Origin: Nitrosomonadales bacterium
GTDB taxonomy: Bacteria; Pseudomonadota; Gammaproteobacteria; Burkholderiales; Gallionellaceae
Assembly: GCA_025408405.1 (NCBI GenBank)
Contig: JANYJE010000084.1
Coordinates: forward strand, 1 to 36,847
DNA length: 36,847 nucleotides
Direction: 5' to 3'
The position numbers and the translations under genes are program-made. Below the pieces are notes generated by a model, which was not told where the DNA came from, searched no databases, and saw only the letters and a program-made list of their open reading frames with translations. This document shows positions 7,492-16,259 of the stretch, piece after piece (the first letter of the stretch is position 1; every line of letters starts with the position of its first letter).

Positions 7492-8658
7492 ATGAAAATT
7501 GCCATTGCCGGTACCGGTTACGTAGGCCTTTCCAACGCCATTCTGCTTGCCCAGCATAACGCAGTCGTCGCTCTCGACATCGTCCCCGAAAAAATCGAAA
7601 TGCTTAATCGCAAGCAATCCCCGATCGAAGACGGCGAGATCGAGGATTACCTGCAGCACAAGACGCTCAATTTCAAGGCCACGCTGGACAAGCGTGAAGC
7701 CTACACCGGCGCCGACTACGTCATCATCGCCACACCGACGGATTACGACCCCGACACCAACTACTTCAACACCCGTTCGATCGAGGCGGTCATTCAGGAT
7801 GTGATGAGCATCAACCCGCAGGCGGTGATGGTGATCAAATCCACCATTCCGGTCGGATACACGGTCAATGCCCGCGCCAAATTCAATTGCGACAATCTGA
7901 TTTTCTCACCCGAGTTCCTGCGCGAAGGGCGTGCGCTGTACGACAACCTGCATCCCTCTCGCATCGTTGTCGGCGAACGCTCCAGGCGCGCCGAGATCTT
8001 CGCCAACTTGCTCAAACAAGGCGCGCTCAAACAAGACATCCCCACCCTGTTTACTGACTCGACCGAGGCCGAGGCGGTCAAGCTTTTCGCCAACACCTAC
8101 CTGGCCATGCGCGTGGCTTTCTTCAATGAACTCGACACCTATGCGGCCACTCACGGGCTGGATACGCGGCAGATCATCCAGGGGGTAAGCCTCGATCCGC
8201 GCATTGGCGATCACTACAACAACCCTTCTTTCGGTTACGGTGGCTACTGCCTGCCGAAGGATACGAAACAACTTCTGGCCAATTACAGCGATGTACCGCA
8301 AAACCTGATCCATGCCATCGTCGAGTCCAATACCACGCGCAAGGATTTCGTTGCGGCAAGCATCGTCAAGCGCAACCCGAGGGTGGTCGGCATCCATCGC
8401 CTGGTCATGAAGAGCGGGTCAGACAACTTCCGCTCCTCCAGCATCCAGGGCATCATGAAACGCATCAAGGCCAAGGGTATCGAGGTCATTGTTTATGAGC
8501 CCGCGCTCAAGGAGGCGGAGTTTTTCCGTTCCAGAGTGGTGAATGACCTGGCCCAGTTCAAAAAAGAGTCCGACGTCATCGTTGCCAACCGCATTACAGA
8601 CGATATCCGCGATGTGGTTGACAAGGTTTATAGCCGGGATTTGTTTGGCAAGGACTAA
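7492..8658 (+). CDS. ugd: UDP-glucose 6-dehydrogenase (short form)
   Basis: Ugd oxidises UDP-glucose to UDP-glucuronate with two NAD+, giving the precursor for L-Ara4N and for acidic polysaccharides. The N-terminal Rossmann motif is [11 protein letters not shown], and [11 protein letters not shown] follows. The catalytic cysteine lies in [10 protein letters not shown] at residue 253. At 388 residues it matches the short enterobacterial form. ATPTDYDP and the lysine-bearing [17 protein letters not shown] helix are also typical. It is separate from the arn cluster but only about 5 kb from it, and is the obvious supplier of UDP-GlcA to ArnA. A TATAAT lies at about 7450; no clear ribosome site precedes the ATG. 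Confidence 0.95.
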   Translation: MKIAIAGTGYVGLSNAILLAQHNAVVALDIVPEKIEMLNRKQSPIEDGEIEDYLQHKTLNFKATLDKREAYTGADYVIIATPTDYDPDTNYFNTRSIEAVIQDVMSINPQAVMVIKSTIPVGYTVNARAKFNCDNLIFSPEFLREGRALYDNLHPSRIVVGERSRRAEIFANLLKQGALKQDIPTLFTDSTEAEAVKLFANTYLAMRVAFFNELDTYAATHGLDTRQIIQGVSLDPRIGDHYNNPSFGYGGYCLPKDTKQLLANYSDVPQNLIHAIVESNTTRKDFVAASIVKRNPRVVGIHRLVMKSGSDNFRSSSIQGIMKRIKAKGIEVIVYEPALKEAEFFRSRVVNDLAQFKKESDVIVANRITDDIRDVVDKVYSRDLFGKD

Positions 8659-8686
8659 ACTCGCCCTGACCCGAGGCTAGCCAACC

Positions 8687-9592
8687 ATGACCCTGCAGGA
8701 ACTGCGCTACATCGTTTCCCTGGCCGATGCCGGACATTTCGGCAAGGCTGCCGAGGCTTGTCATATCAGCCAGTCCACGCTCTCCACCCAGATCAAGAAG
8801 CTGGAAGATTTTCTGGGTGCCACGCTGTTTGACCGTTCACTCAAGCAGGTCACGCTGACGCCGGTTGGCCGCGAAATCGTGGCATCTGCGCGGCTGATCC
8901 TGGAAGAAGCCAGCCGCATCCGCGAACTGGCGCGCCAGACGTCCGCCCCCATGGAACGCACCGTGCAGCTGGGCGTGATTCCCACCCTGGGCCCATACTA
9001 TCTGCCCCATGTGCTGACGCTGCTGCATGGCAAGTACCCCAGGCTGCGCCTGTTGCTCCGGGAAGAAATGACGCCCCACGTAATGGCCCATCTGGCCGAT
9101 GGCAAGCTGGATGCCGGGCTGCTGGCCTTGCCGGTGAACGACCCCAGCCTGGAGGTGGTGCCTCTGTTCAAGGAGCCGTTCCTCGCCGCCGTTCCCGCCA
9201 GCCACAAACTGGCGGCAGCGAAAACGGTGCGCATCAACGAGCTGGCCAGCGCAGGTTTGCTGCTGCTGGAAGAAGGCCATTGCCTGCGCGATAACGCCCT
9301 CGAAGCCTGCCATCTGGATGGCCTGCAGAACGAGGAAATCAGCGCCACCAGCCTGGAAACCCTGCGCCAGATGGTGGGCATGGGACTGGGTGTCACCCTG
9401 ATCCCGGTGCTGGCCAGCGGCGGCACCTCCGGGACAGAAAGCCAGGTGGCACTGCGCCCGCTGGCAGCCCCCGGTGCCTCACGCACCATCGGTCTGGTGT
9501 GGCGCAAGCGCTCCCCCTTGGCTGCCACCATGGAACAGCTCGCAGTCTCCCTGAAAAAAGCCCTGCCCCCCCACACCCTGCGCATCTCCTGA
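8687..9592 (+). CDS. oxyR: Hydrogen peroxide sensor and regulator OxyR (LysR family)
   Basis: This 301-residue LysR-type regulator has an N-terminal winged helix-turn-helix (about 1-60: LQELRYIVSLADAGHFGKAAEACHISQSTLS, here described by its ends) and a periplasmic-binding-fold sensor domain. The redox pair is conserved at exactly Cys199 and Cys208 in EEGHCLRDNALEAC, the same positions as in E. coli OxyR, so peroxide sensing by disulfide formation is well supported. It lies upstream of, and co-directional with, the rubrerythrin cluster, from which it is separated by a palindromic operator-like site. That suggests it controls the cluster. Confidence 0.95.
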   Translation: MTLQELRYIVSLADAGHFGKAAEACHISQSTLSTQIKKLEDFLGATLFDRSLKQVTLTPVGREIVASARLILEEASRIRELARQTSAPMERTVQLGVIPTLGPYYLPHVLTLLHGKYPRLRLLLREEMTPHVMAHLADGKLDAGLLALPVNDPSLEVVPLFKEPFLAAVPASHKLAAAKTVRINELASAGLLLLEEGHCLRDNALEACHLDGLQNEEISATSLETLRQMVGMGLGVTLIPVLASGGTSGTESQVALRPLAAPGASRTIGLVWRKRSPLAATMEQLAVSLKKALPPHTLRIS

Positions 9593-9625
9593 ATCCTGCA
9601 TCCCGAATTCCAATCATCTATAAAA

Positions 9626-9651
9626 TAGATTGTTTCAATATAAACAATCTA
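9626..9651. promoter_or_regulatory. Perfect inverted repeat, probable OxyR (or other peroxide/iron regulator) operator
   Basis: TAGATTGTTT, a 6-bp spacer CAATAT and AAACAATCTA form a perfect dyad in the AT-rich gap between oxyR and rubrerythrin. An extra ATCTATAAAATAGAT dyad overlaps its left side. Size and position fit a LysR-type operator, but the match to the ATAG-N7-CTAT OxyR consensus is only partial. Confidence 0.6.
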
Positions 9652-9735
9652 CTTTATTAATAACACCGCTCGCCTGATACTTCGCTCCGTGGTGCTACAC
9701 CACTTTGTCCAAACCCTTTCTGGAGGTATCAGACC

Positions 9736-10155
9736 ATGAAATTAAAAGGCAGCAAAACCGAACAGCACCTGAAAGACGCCTTTGCCGGCGAATCACAGGC
9801 CAACCGTCGTTATCTGTATTTCGCAGCCAAGGCTGACATTCAAGGCCACAATGATGTCGCCGCCTTGTTCCGCTCCACCGCCGAAGGCGAGACTGGCCAC
9901 GCCCACGGCCACCTGGAGTACCTGGAGCAGTGTGGCGACCCGGCCACCGGCATGCCTTTCGGCGACACAGCCGACAACCTGAAGTCCGCAGTTGCAGGCG
10001 AAACCCACGAGTACACCGACATGTACCCTGGCATGGCGAAAACTGCCCGTGCAGAAGGCTTCGAGGAGATCGCCGACTGGTTCGAGACTCTGGCCAAGGC
10101 TGAGCGCTCACACGCCAACCGCTACCAGAAGGCCCTGAACGAGTTCGCAGGCTAA
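9736..10155 (+). CDS. Rubrerythrin family protein without rubredoxin domain
   Basis: Rubrerythrins are di-iron peroxidases that reduce hydrogen peroxide. The 139-residue four-helix protein has the iron-ligand helices [17 protein letters not shown] (about 19), [10 protein letters not shown] (about 52), [15 protein letters not shown] and [11 protein letters not shown]. It ends without a CxxC rubredoxin domain, so electrons must come from a separate partner; the Fe-S protein downstream is the natural candidate. A TCTGGAGG ribosome site precedes the ATG. The preceding dyad and the adjacent oxyR point to peroxide induction. Confidence 0.93.
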   Translation: MKLKGSKTEQHLKDAFAGESQANRRYLYFAAKADIQGHNDVAALFRSTAEGETGHAHGHLEYLEQCGDPATGMPFGDTADNLKSAVAGETHEYTDMYPGMAKTARAEGFEEIADWFETLAKAERSHANRYQKALNEFAG

Positions 10156-10162
10156 GCACTAC

Positions 10163-10184
10163 CCGGCCACAAACTCGTGGCCGG
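10163..10184 (+). terminator. Hairpin between rubrerythrin and Fe-S gene
   Basis: CCGGCCAC, a 6-base loop and GTGGCCGG form a perfect 8-bp stem 8 bases after the rubrerythrin stop, with an ATTTTTATTT stretch about 10 bases further on. It probably ends part of the transcription, giving more rubrerythrin than downstream product. Confidence 0.65.
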
Positions 10185-10222
10185 CTTCAACCCAATTTTT
10201 ATTTGTCACAGGAGCATGCCAC

Positions 10223-11557
10223 ATGAGCAGCACACCACGTGAAGGCAATCTCGAAGCACCCACACGCCATCCCCTGGATTGGCTGAACCCGGATTTTTAC
10301 AACGAACAATCGCTGTTCAACGAGATGGAGCGGGTGTTTGATATCTGTCACGGCTGCCGCCGTTGTGTGAGCCTGTGCCAGTCTTTCCCCACCCTGTTTG
10401 ATCTGGTGGATGAATCTTCCACCATGGAAGTTGATGGCGTCGACAAGAAATCTTACTGGAAGGTGGTGGACCACTGCTACCTGTGCGATCTGTGCTACAT
10501 GACCAAGTGCCCTTACACGCCGCCGCATGAATGGAACCTCGACTTCCCGCATCTGATGCTGCGCGCCAAGGCATACAAATTCAGGCATGGCGACGTGAAG
10601 ATGCGCGACCGCATCCTCACCAGCACCGACGCGGTCGGCAATCTGGCCGGCATTCCGGTGGTGGCGCAGGTGGTAAACGCGGCGAACAAATTCGGGCCCA
10701 CGCGCAAGGCGCTGGAGGCCGTGCTAGGCGTGCACGCAGACGCCAAGCTGCCGGAATACCACAGCAACACCCTGCGTAAGCGCCTGGGTGGTCACAGCAG
10801 CACTGCACAGGCCGAGCCTGCGGGAAGAACCAGGGGCAAGGTGGCGCTGTTTGCCACCTGCTACATGAACCGCAACGAGCCGGGGCCGGGCGAAGACATG
10901 GTGGCCGTGTTCGAGCACAACGGCATTCCCGTGCGCATTGCCGAAAAGGAGCGCTGCTGCGGCATGCCCAAGCTGGAGCTGGGTGATCTTGAGGCCGTGC
11001 GCGCCGCCAAGGAATTCAATATTCCCGTGCTGGCCAAGCTGGTGGACGCAGGCTGGGATCTCACCGCACTGGTGCCTTCCTGCGCACTGATGTTCAAGCA
11101 GGAACTGCCGCTGATGTTCCCGGACGATGCAGACGTGCAGAAAGTGAAGAACGCTTTCTTCGACCCCTTTGAATACCTGATGCTGCGCCACAAGGAAGGC
11201 AAGCTGAAAACCGACTTCAAAAATCCGCTGGGCAAGGTGGCTTACCACGCGGCCTGCCACCAGCGCGTGCAGAACATCGGCCAGAAGACGCGCGAGGCGC
11301 TGGCGCTGATTCCCGGCAGCGAAGTGGAAATCATCGAGCGCTGCTCAGGTCACGACGGCACCTATGCGGTGAAGAAGGAGTTCCATGCAGCCTCGATGAA
11401 GATCGTGAAGCCGGTGGCAGAACGCGTAAGAAAAGCCGAGGTGGCCCACTACGGCAGTGACTGCGCCATGGCCGGCCACCACATCGAGAACAGCCTGAAG
11501 GATGGCGTCGTACCGGAGCATCCGATCAGCATGATGCGCAAGGCTTACGGCATATAA
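10223..11557 (+). CDS. Heterodisulfide reductase/GlpC-like Fe-S oxidoreductase
   Basis: The 444-residue cytoplasmic protein has two [4Fe-4S] ferredoxin clusters near its N-terminus (Cys42, 45, 48, 52 and Cys85, 88, 91, 96). It also has two CCG-type repeats: ATCYMNRN...ERCCGMPKLELG, then HAACHQRVQN...ERCSGHDG, with Ser in place of the second Cys of the last motif. This resembles the HdrB/GlpC family, which moves electrons or handles thiol disulfides. It sits between rubrerythrin and a DUF3501 gene, an arrangement recurrent in proteobacteria. A role as electron donor to the peroxidase is inferred. The ribosome site is ACAGGAG. Confidence 0.9.
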   Translation: MSSTPREGNLEAPTRHPLDWLNPDFYNEQSLFNEMERVFDICHGCRRCVSLCQSFPTLFDLVDESSTMEVDGVDKKSYWKVVDHCYLCDLCYMTKCPYTPPHEWNLDFPHLMLRAKAYKFRHGDVKMRDRILTSTDAVGNLAGIPVVAQVVNAANKFGPTRKALEAVLGVHADAKLPEYHSNTLRKRLGGHSSTAQAEPAGRTRGKVALFATCYMNRNEPGPGEDMVAVFEHNGIPVRIAEKERCCGMPKLELGDLEAVRAAKEFNIPVLAKLVDAGWDLTALVPSCALMFKQELPLMFPDDADVQKVKNAFFDPFEYLMLRHKEGKLKTDFKNPLGKVAYHAACHQRVQNIGQKTREALALIPGSEVEIIERCSGHDGTYAVKKEFHAASMKIVKPVAERVRKAEVAHYGSDCAMAGHHIENSLKDGVVPEHPISMMRKAYGI

Positions 11558-11585
11558 GCAGAAAAACAAATACAGGAGAAACCAA

Positions 11586-12167
11586 ATGCAAAAACTGTCG
11601 CGTGAAAATCTTTACTCACTGGAAAAATATTCCGCCATCCGCAGCGATTTCCGCAGCAATGTCATCGAGCACAAGAAGCAGCGCCGCGTGCCCATCGGTG
11701 CGCATGCTGCGCTCTATTTCGAGGATGCACTGACCATGCAGTACCAGGTGCAGGAGATGCTGCGCCTGGAACGCATCTTCGAAGCGGATGGCATACAGGA
11801 AGAACTGGATGTGTACAACCCGCTCATCCCCGATGGCAGCAACTGGAAGGCCACTTTCATGATCGAGTACGGCGATGTGGAAGAGAGGAAAGGAGCGCTG
11901 GCGCGCCTGACCGGCATAGAACAAACCGTGTGGCTGCAGGTGGACGGTTACGACAAGGTGTTCGCCATTGCCAACGAAGACCTGGATCGCACAGCGCCGG
12001 ACAAGACCTCGGCGGTGCATTTCATGCGCTTCGAGCTCAGCCCGCAGATGGTTGCCGCAGTCAAACAGGGCGCCAGCCTCAGTGCCGGCACAGACCATCC
12101 GGCCTATCAGGAGAAAAACGTACTGACAGCGGCCGCAAAGACATCTCTCAGGGCGGATTTGCAGTAA
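11586..12167 (+). CDS. DUF3501 family protein
   Basis: The 193-residue protein matches the DUF3501 family, which has no known activity but accompanies rubrerythrin and CCG-type Fe-S proteins. It starts MQKLSRENLYSLEKYSAIRS and contains KKQRRVPIGAHAALYFED and TMQYQVQEMLRLERIF, both characteristic. It is rich in charged residues and lacks membrane segments or cysteine clusters. AGGAGA lies 7 bases before the ATG. Only 28 bases separate it from the Fe-S gene, so they are co-transcribed. A part in the same peroxide-response pathway is inferred from context alone. Confidence 0.88.
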   Translation: MQKLSRENLYSLEKYSAIRSDFRSNVIEHKKQRRVPIGAHAALYFEDALTMQYQVQEMLRLERIFEADGIQEELDVYNPLIPDGSNWKATFMIEYGDVEERKGALARLTGIEQTVWLQVDGYDKVFAIANEDLDRTAPDKTSAVHFMRFELSPQMVAAVKQGASLSAGTDHPAYQEKNVLTAAAKTSLRADLQ

Positions 12168-12223
12168 TCAGAAAAATTTCAGCAATGTCTGAATAACCGT
12201 TGCACCGTGCTGTAGTCATGCAT

Positions 12224-12285
12224 AGGAGCGGGCCTTGCCCGCGAAATCCGGCGCATCGAAATCATCGCGGGCAAGGCCCGCTCCT
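12224..12285. repeat. REP doublet (REPIN-like), likely bidirectional terminator
   Basis: Two perfect 21-bp inverted arms (12224-12244 and 12265-12285) flank a 20-bp spacer. Each arm is itself a small hairpin, GCGGGCcttGCCCGC, and begins TAGGAGC-like. This is the classic doublet form of REP elements. It lies between the convergent DUF3501 and HDOD genes, where it could stop transcription from both sides. A relative lies inside mutL at 1983-2035. Confidence 0.85.
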
Positions 12286-12313
12286 GCTGTTCCAGCTTCA
12301 AGCCGGGCGTTGC

Positions 12314-13132
12314 TCATGTCGCGGGGTTGACTATGTGCATCACCTGCTCGGGCTTCATCTGCAGCAGGTCGGCGACATCCTTGTAGTCATCCGGAAGGGC
12401 TGCGTCTTCCCAGCTGTTGGCTGAATGGCGTGCCAGGTTCACCGCCAGCACCACATTGCGCACACGTGCCTGGCCGCCGCTGGCATCATCCATTAATTTC
12501 AGCAGCAAAGCGGGCAGCACCCATTCCCGCACCAGCTCTTTCTGCAGGGCGACCAGGCTGAAGCCAAAGACCTGCTCCTGCGCGGCATGGCTGCGCAGCG
12601 CTTTATCCTGCTGCTGCAGCGCGCGTATCTTGAGCATTTCCACCGGTGCAAAACACCACATCAGGATTTCTGCCAGATCATGCAGCAAGGCTGCAACACG
12701 CACCTCTTCAAAGTGCAGGTCGCGCAGGCGCACCGCCCAGTCGACCGCATAGGCAGAAGCACGGTGGGAGCGGTGCACCACATGCAGTGTGGCAATGAGA
12801 GCGTCAACATGGGATTGCAGCAGATCTTCGACCAGCGTCGTGGGGCCGAGATGCTTGAAGAACGGCTCTACACCCAGCATGAGCAGGGCCTGTTCCACCT
12901 GCAGCACTTCGGCAGTTTGACTGCGCCGCTTGTGCAGTTGCAGGTAGCGTAACAGCTTCGCGGTCATCATCGGGTCGCGCGCGACTATTTGCGCGATGGT
13001 GTGGGGGTTGGCCTTGTCGTTGTCTGCGCGCAGGGCTTGCAGGTCGCGCGCGGTTTGCTTGAGCACCGGGATTTCGGCATGGCTGAGAAAAGCGACCCAG
13101 CCGCGCAAGTCTTTGGCTTCCTGTTGCATCAT
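12314..13132 (-). CDS. HDOD domain signal-transduction protein
   Basis: The 272-residue protein is made almost entirely of an HDOD domain, an HD-related fold with degenerate metal ligands found in bacterial signalling proteins. Typical features are the proline-rich start (HAEIPVLKQTARDLQAL), IAQIVARDPMMTAKLLRYLQ, VEQALLMLGVEPFF and VRVAALLHDLAEILMW. There is no attached GGDEF, EAL or receiver domain. I place the start at ATG 13132, preceded by GGGGGAC; a TTG at 13141 is a weaker option. It lies downstream of arnD on the same strand and may be read through from it. What it regulates is unknown. Confidence 0.85.
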   Translation of the reverse strand: MMQQEAKDLRGWVAFLSHAEIPVLKQTARDLQALRADNDKANPHTIAQIVARDPMMTAKLLRYLQLHKRRSQTAEVLQVEQALLMLGVEPFFKHLGPTTLVEDLLQSHVDALIATLHVVHRSHRASAYAVDWAVRLRDLHFEEVRVAALLHDLAEILMWCFAPVEMLKIRALQQQDKALRSHAAQEQVFGFSLVALQKELVREWVLPALLLKLMDDASGGQARVRNVVLAVNLARHSANSWEDAALPDDYKDVADLLQMKPEQVMHIVNPAT

Positions 13133-13219
13133 GTCCCCCAAGCGTTCAGTTCTGCAAAGTATAACGGCACTCCAGCGAAAAACTTGAGCTATTGCGCAGG
13201 AATCACGCGCTGCCGATCG

Positions 13220-14116
13220 TTATAGCTGAACAGCCAGTGTGCCCACGCGGCCATCCACCTCGCGCAAACCCACTTCGTGACGCGGCAGGATGGCGGGCAA
13301 ACTTTCAAAGTAACTGCGCATAGACACCAGATCATAGCCCTGTGCGCGCCACCCCTCCAGCAACTGTTCAAACACTGGCATCCATTTGCCGCCTTCCAGC
13401 TCGGCGTGCAAGGTAAACACATGGCCGGTGGCAGGAGGATTTCTGGTGAGGTGCAGCAGGTGCTGCGCCACATTGTCCAGAGTAATGCCTTCGCGGTTAA
13501 TCAGTTCATCCAGCGTGGGCAGCGTAGTGGGAAGCTGCGGACAGGCAACGATTTCGGCATTCCAGGTGGGAATGAAGGGATGGGTTCCGCGCGTATCAGA
13601 GCTGTAATCCAGGCACAGACTCTGCGTCAGGCGCAAGGCATGGCGATTCATCTGCCAGCCTGCGGCGGCATGAGCCTTGGGAGCTACGCCGAATATTTCG
13701 ATGAAGCGGTCTACTGCACGCTGCATCTCGCGCCTTGTCCATGCGGCGTCTTTGCCCGCAACATAATCCTGCCAACGGATATGGTCGTAGCAATGGATGC
13801 CCACTTCGAAACCGGCATCGCGCACCGAGCGCATGATGTCGGCACAGCTGCGCCCGATGTCAGGCCCGGGCAAGAGGGTGCCATACAGCAGGGTCTTGAT
13901 GCCGTAATGCTCCACCACGGAAGTGCGCGATACCTTGCCCATGAAGCCTGGGCGAAACACGCGCTTGATGGCGCGTCCGGTGTGGTCAGGTCCCAGTGAA
14001 AAGAAAAAACTGGCCTGTACCTGGTGACGCTGCATGGCTTCCAGCAGGCGCGGCACGCCGACACGGGTGCCGCGATAGGTGTCTACGTCGACCTTAAGAG
14101 CTAATTGAGGTTTCAT
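13220..14116 (-). CDS. arnD: ArnD, 4-deoxy-4-formamido-L-arabinose-phosphoundecaprenol deformylase
   Basis: ArnD removes the formyl group from undecaprenyl-phosphate-L-Ara4FN, committing the sugar to lipid A transfer. It is a NodB-type polysaccharide deacetylase fold of 298 residues. LALKVDVDTYRGT near the N-terminus carries the metal-binding aspartates, FFFSLGPDHTGRA follows, and EVGIHCYDH holds the metal histidines. HAAAGWQMN and HPFIPTW are typical of ArnD rather than of other NodB proteins. It is the last arn gene in the run, after a hairpin repeat at 14125-14199. Confidence 0.92.
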   Translation of the reverse strand: MKPQLALKVDVDTYRGTRVGVPRLLEAMQRHQVQASFFFSLGPDHTGRAIKRVFRPGFMGKVSRTSVVEHYGIKTLLYGTLLPGPDIGRSCADIMRSVRDAGFEVGIHCYDHIRWQDYVAGKDAAWTRREMQRAVDRFIEIFGVAPKAHAAAGWQMNRHALRLTQSLCLDYSSDTRGTHPFIPTWNAEIVACPQLPTTLPTLDELINREGITLDNVAQHLLHLTRNPPATGHVFTLHAELEGGKWMPVFEQLLEGWRAQGYDLVSMRSYFESLPAILPRHEVGLREVDGRVGTLAVQL

Positions 14117-14124
14117 GTGAAATT

Positions 14125-14199
14125 CAGGATCGAGGAATGTGGATTGAGGATTGAGTAAGGGCCAGCGGTTTTGTACTCAATCCTCGCTCCTCAATCCTG
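14125..14199. repeat. Long inverted repeat of GGATTGAGGATTGAG type
   Basis: The inner arms 14146-14157 and 14174-14185 pair perfectly over 12 bp (GAGGATTGAGTA with TACTCAATCCTC). The outer arms 14125-14136 and 14188-14199 pair at 11 of 12. It fills the gap between arnD and the dehydrogenase gene and could cut read-through into arnD. A relative lies at 16172-16259. Confidence 0.8.
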
Positions 14200-14202
14200 T
14201 AT

Positions 14203-15243
14203 TTAATCGACCAAACCTTTGGCTTCACCGATCTGGCCGCGATACGCGTCAAAAATCTTGCGCAGGGTGTCGGCCATGGAAACCGTGGGTTTCCAGTTCA
14301 GTTCTTCACAGGTGTTGGTGATCTTGGGCACGCGGTTCTGCACGTCCTGGTAACCCTTGCCGTAATAGGCTGCGGAAGTCGTTTCGACCAGCTTCACCTT
14401 CTTCACCGAGTCGCGATATTCGGGATATTCCTCGGCCAGCTTCACCATCATGCCGGCCAGGTCGCGGATGGAGTAGTTGTTGACCGGGTTGCCGATGTTG
14501 TAGATCTTGCCGCTGGCAACACCGTTCTTGTTATCGATGATCTTCATCAGCGCATCAATGCCATCGTCGATGTAGGTGAAGGCGCGCTTCTGGCTGCCGC
14601 CGTCGACCAGGCTGATGTTTTCGCCGCGCACGATGTGGCCGAAGAATTGCGTCACCACGCGCGAGCTGCCTTCCTTGGGGGTATGGATGGAATCCAGACC
14701 GGCACCGATCCAGTTGAACGGACGGAACAGGGTAAAGTTCAGCCCTTCCATGCCATAGCCCCAGATCACGCGGTCCATCAATTGCTTGGAGCAGGAATAA
14801 ATCCAGCGCGGCTTGTTGATCGGGCCGCAGATCAACTCGGACTCGGCGGGATCGAATTCTTCGTCATGGCACATGCCATACACTTCCGAGGTGGACGGGA
14901 ACACCAGATGCTTGCCGTATTTGACGGCGGCACGCACGATGGGCAGGTTGGCTTCAAAGTCCAGCTCAAACACGCGCAGCGGCTGCTTGACGTAGGTGGA
15001 AGGGGTGGCGATTGCCACCAGCGGCAGGATCACATCGCACTTCTTCACGTGGTACTCCACCCACTCCCTGTTGATGGTGATGTCGCCTTCAAAGAAGTGA
15101 AAGCGCGGCTGGGCTATCAGGTCTGTGATGCGGTCGGTGCTCATGTCCATGCCGTACACTTCCCAATCGGTGGTCGCCAGAATGCGCTGGGACAAGTGGT
15201 GTCCGATAAACCCGTTCACGCCCAGAATCAGAACTTTTTTCAT
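14203..15243 (-). CDS. arnA: UDP-glucuronate decarboxylase (ArnA C-terminal-domain homologue)
   Basis: This enzyme oxidatively decarboxylates UDP-GlcA to UDP-4-keto-pentose, which ArnB then aminates. In E. coli the activity is the C-terminal half of ArnA; here it is a separate 346-residue short-chain dehydrogenase/reductase. The start MKKVLILGVNGFIGHHLSQR carries the GxxGxxG NAD motif. PSTSEVYG, then PRWIYSCSKQLMDRV (YxxxK), and FRPFNWIGAGLDSIHTPKEG match the ArnA decarboxylase. AGGAAA precedes the ATG. The formyltransferase partner is the gene just upstream on this strand. Confidence 0.93.
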   Translation of the reverse strand: MKKVLILGVNGFIGHHLSQRILATTDWEVYGMDMSTDRITDLIAQPRFHFFEGDITINREWVEYHVKKCDVILPLVAIATPSTYVKQPLRVFELDFEANLPIVRAAVKYGKHLVFPSTSEVYGMCHDEEFDPAESELICGPINKPRWIYSCSKQLMDRVIWGYGMEGLNFTLFRPFNWIGAGLDSIHTPKEGSSRVVTQFFGHIVRGENISLVDGGSQKRAFTYIDDGIDALMKIIDNKNGVASGKIYNIGNPVNNYSIRDLAGMMVKLAEEYPEYRDSVKKVKLVETTSAAYYGKGYQDVQNRVPKITNTCEELNWKPTVSMADTLRKIFDAYRGQIGEAKGLVD

Positions 15244-15254
15244 TTTTTATTTTC

Positions 15255-16259
15255 CTAACAATTAAAATTAAATCTTGCGGCACCATGCTGTGCCGCGAAT
15301 TCAGCCGCGCTCATTGCCACTCCACCCAGCTCGAAGCTAAGCACCCTCAGCACGCCCCGCCCGCATAGCGCATAGGCCGTGCCATCCTGCACATAAAAAC
15401 ACGGCGCTGCACTGCCGGACTGCACATCAGCAACCAGCGTCCGCAGGATGCGCATCGGCTGCCCCAGCAGCTGCGTGGTCGCGCCCGGATAAGGTGGCGC
15501 CACGGCACGTACCAGATTGTGTATCGTACGCGCATCCTGCGACCAGTCGATGACCCCGTCCTCCGGTTTGCGTCCGCCGAAATAAGCACCCTGACTCAAG
15601 TCCTGTTTCAGCGCCCGGGCCTTGCCCGCAAGCAGATCCGGCAGACAGCCATACAGCGCGATTTCCGCCGCCACGGTCACCTTCTGGAACACCTCCAGTG
15701 CCGTGTCATCCGGCAGGATGGGAACCGCCTGTTGCGCCACGATATCGCCGTTATCCGGCTTTTCGGTCATGTAGTGCAGGGTAGCGCCGGTTTCCGTTTC
15801 GCCGCGTATTATCGCCCAATTCACCGGTACCCGGCCACGGTATTTGGGCAGCAGCGAGCCATGCATGTTGAGCGCCCCTGACCCGGGGATCTCCAGCAGT
15901 TCGCGCTTGAGCATCTCGCGGTAGTAGAAGGAAAAGAAGAAGTCCGGCTGCAGGGCGCGGATCTGCGCCAGCACTTCAGGGGTATTGGGGTTGTCCGGCG
16001 TGATCACCGCAATGCCGTGCAGCGCCGCCAGCTCGGCGACACTGTCAAACCAGATATTCTCTTTGGGGTTGTCGCGATGCGTCACCACCAGCGCCACCTC
16101 GACGCCCTGCGCCAGCAGCACCGACAGGCAGCGCACACCTACGTTGTGATAGGCGAATACAACTGCGGAGCGGGGATTGCGGATTAAGGATTGAGCCAAC
16201 CCTGCCACTGCGCTTTTAACTCGATCCTCAATCCCGGATCCCAGATCCTCTTTACTCAA
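15255..16259 (-). CDS. arnA: UDP-L-Ara4N formyltransferase (ArnA N-terminal-domain homologue)
   Basis: The product N-formylates UDP-L-Ara4N using 10-formyl-tetrahydrofolate. The formyltransferase fold is shown by SAVVFAYHNVGVRCL, NMHGSLLPKYRGRVPVNWAI (with catalytic Asn and His) and HYMTEKPDNGDIV. The core protein starts about 30 residues into the frame; E. coli ArnA begins directly with the VVFAYH strand. No ATG is available. The frame can start at TTG 16259, overlapping the arnC stop, or at GTG 16208. In either case the extra N-terminal residues are encoded by a palindromic repeat (16172-16259). The start is therefore uncertain. Confidence 0.88.
   Translation of the reverse strand: MSKEDLGSGIEDRVKSAVAGLAQSLIRNPRSAVVFAYHNVGVRCLSVLLAQGVEVALVVTHRDNPKENIWFDSVAELAALHGIAVITPDNPNTPEVLAQIRALQPDFFFSFYYREMLKRELLEIPGSGALNMHGSLLPKYRGRVPVNWAIIRGETETGATLHYMTEKPDNGDIVAQQAVPILPDDTALEVFQKVTVAAEIALYGCLPDLLAGKARALKQDLSQGAYFGGRKPEDGVIDWSQDARTIHNLVRAVAPPYPGATTQLLGQPMRILRTLVADVQSGSAAPCFYVQDGTAYALCGRGVLRVLSFELGGVAMSAAEFAAQHGAARFNFNC
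16172..16259. repeat. GGATTGAGG-type inverted repeat at the 5' end of the formyltransferase gene
   Basis: The arms GGATTAAGGATTGAG (16181-16195) and CTCGATCCTCAATCC (16220-16234) pair at 13 of 15 positions, with a further CTCAAT-type unit at 16255-16260. It belongs to the same family as the repeat at 14125-14199. It is translated as the first residues of the formyltransferase frame. Confidence 0.7.
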
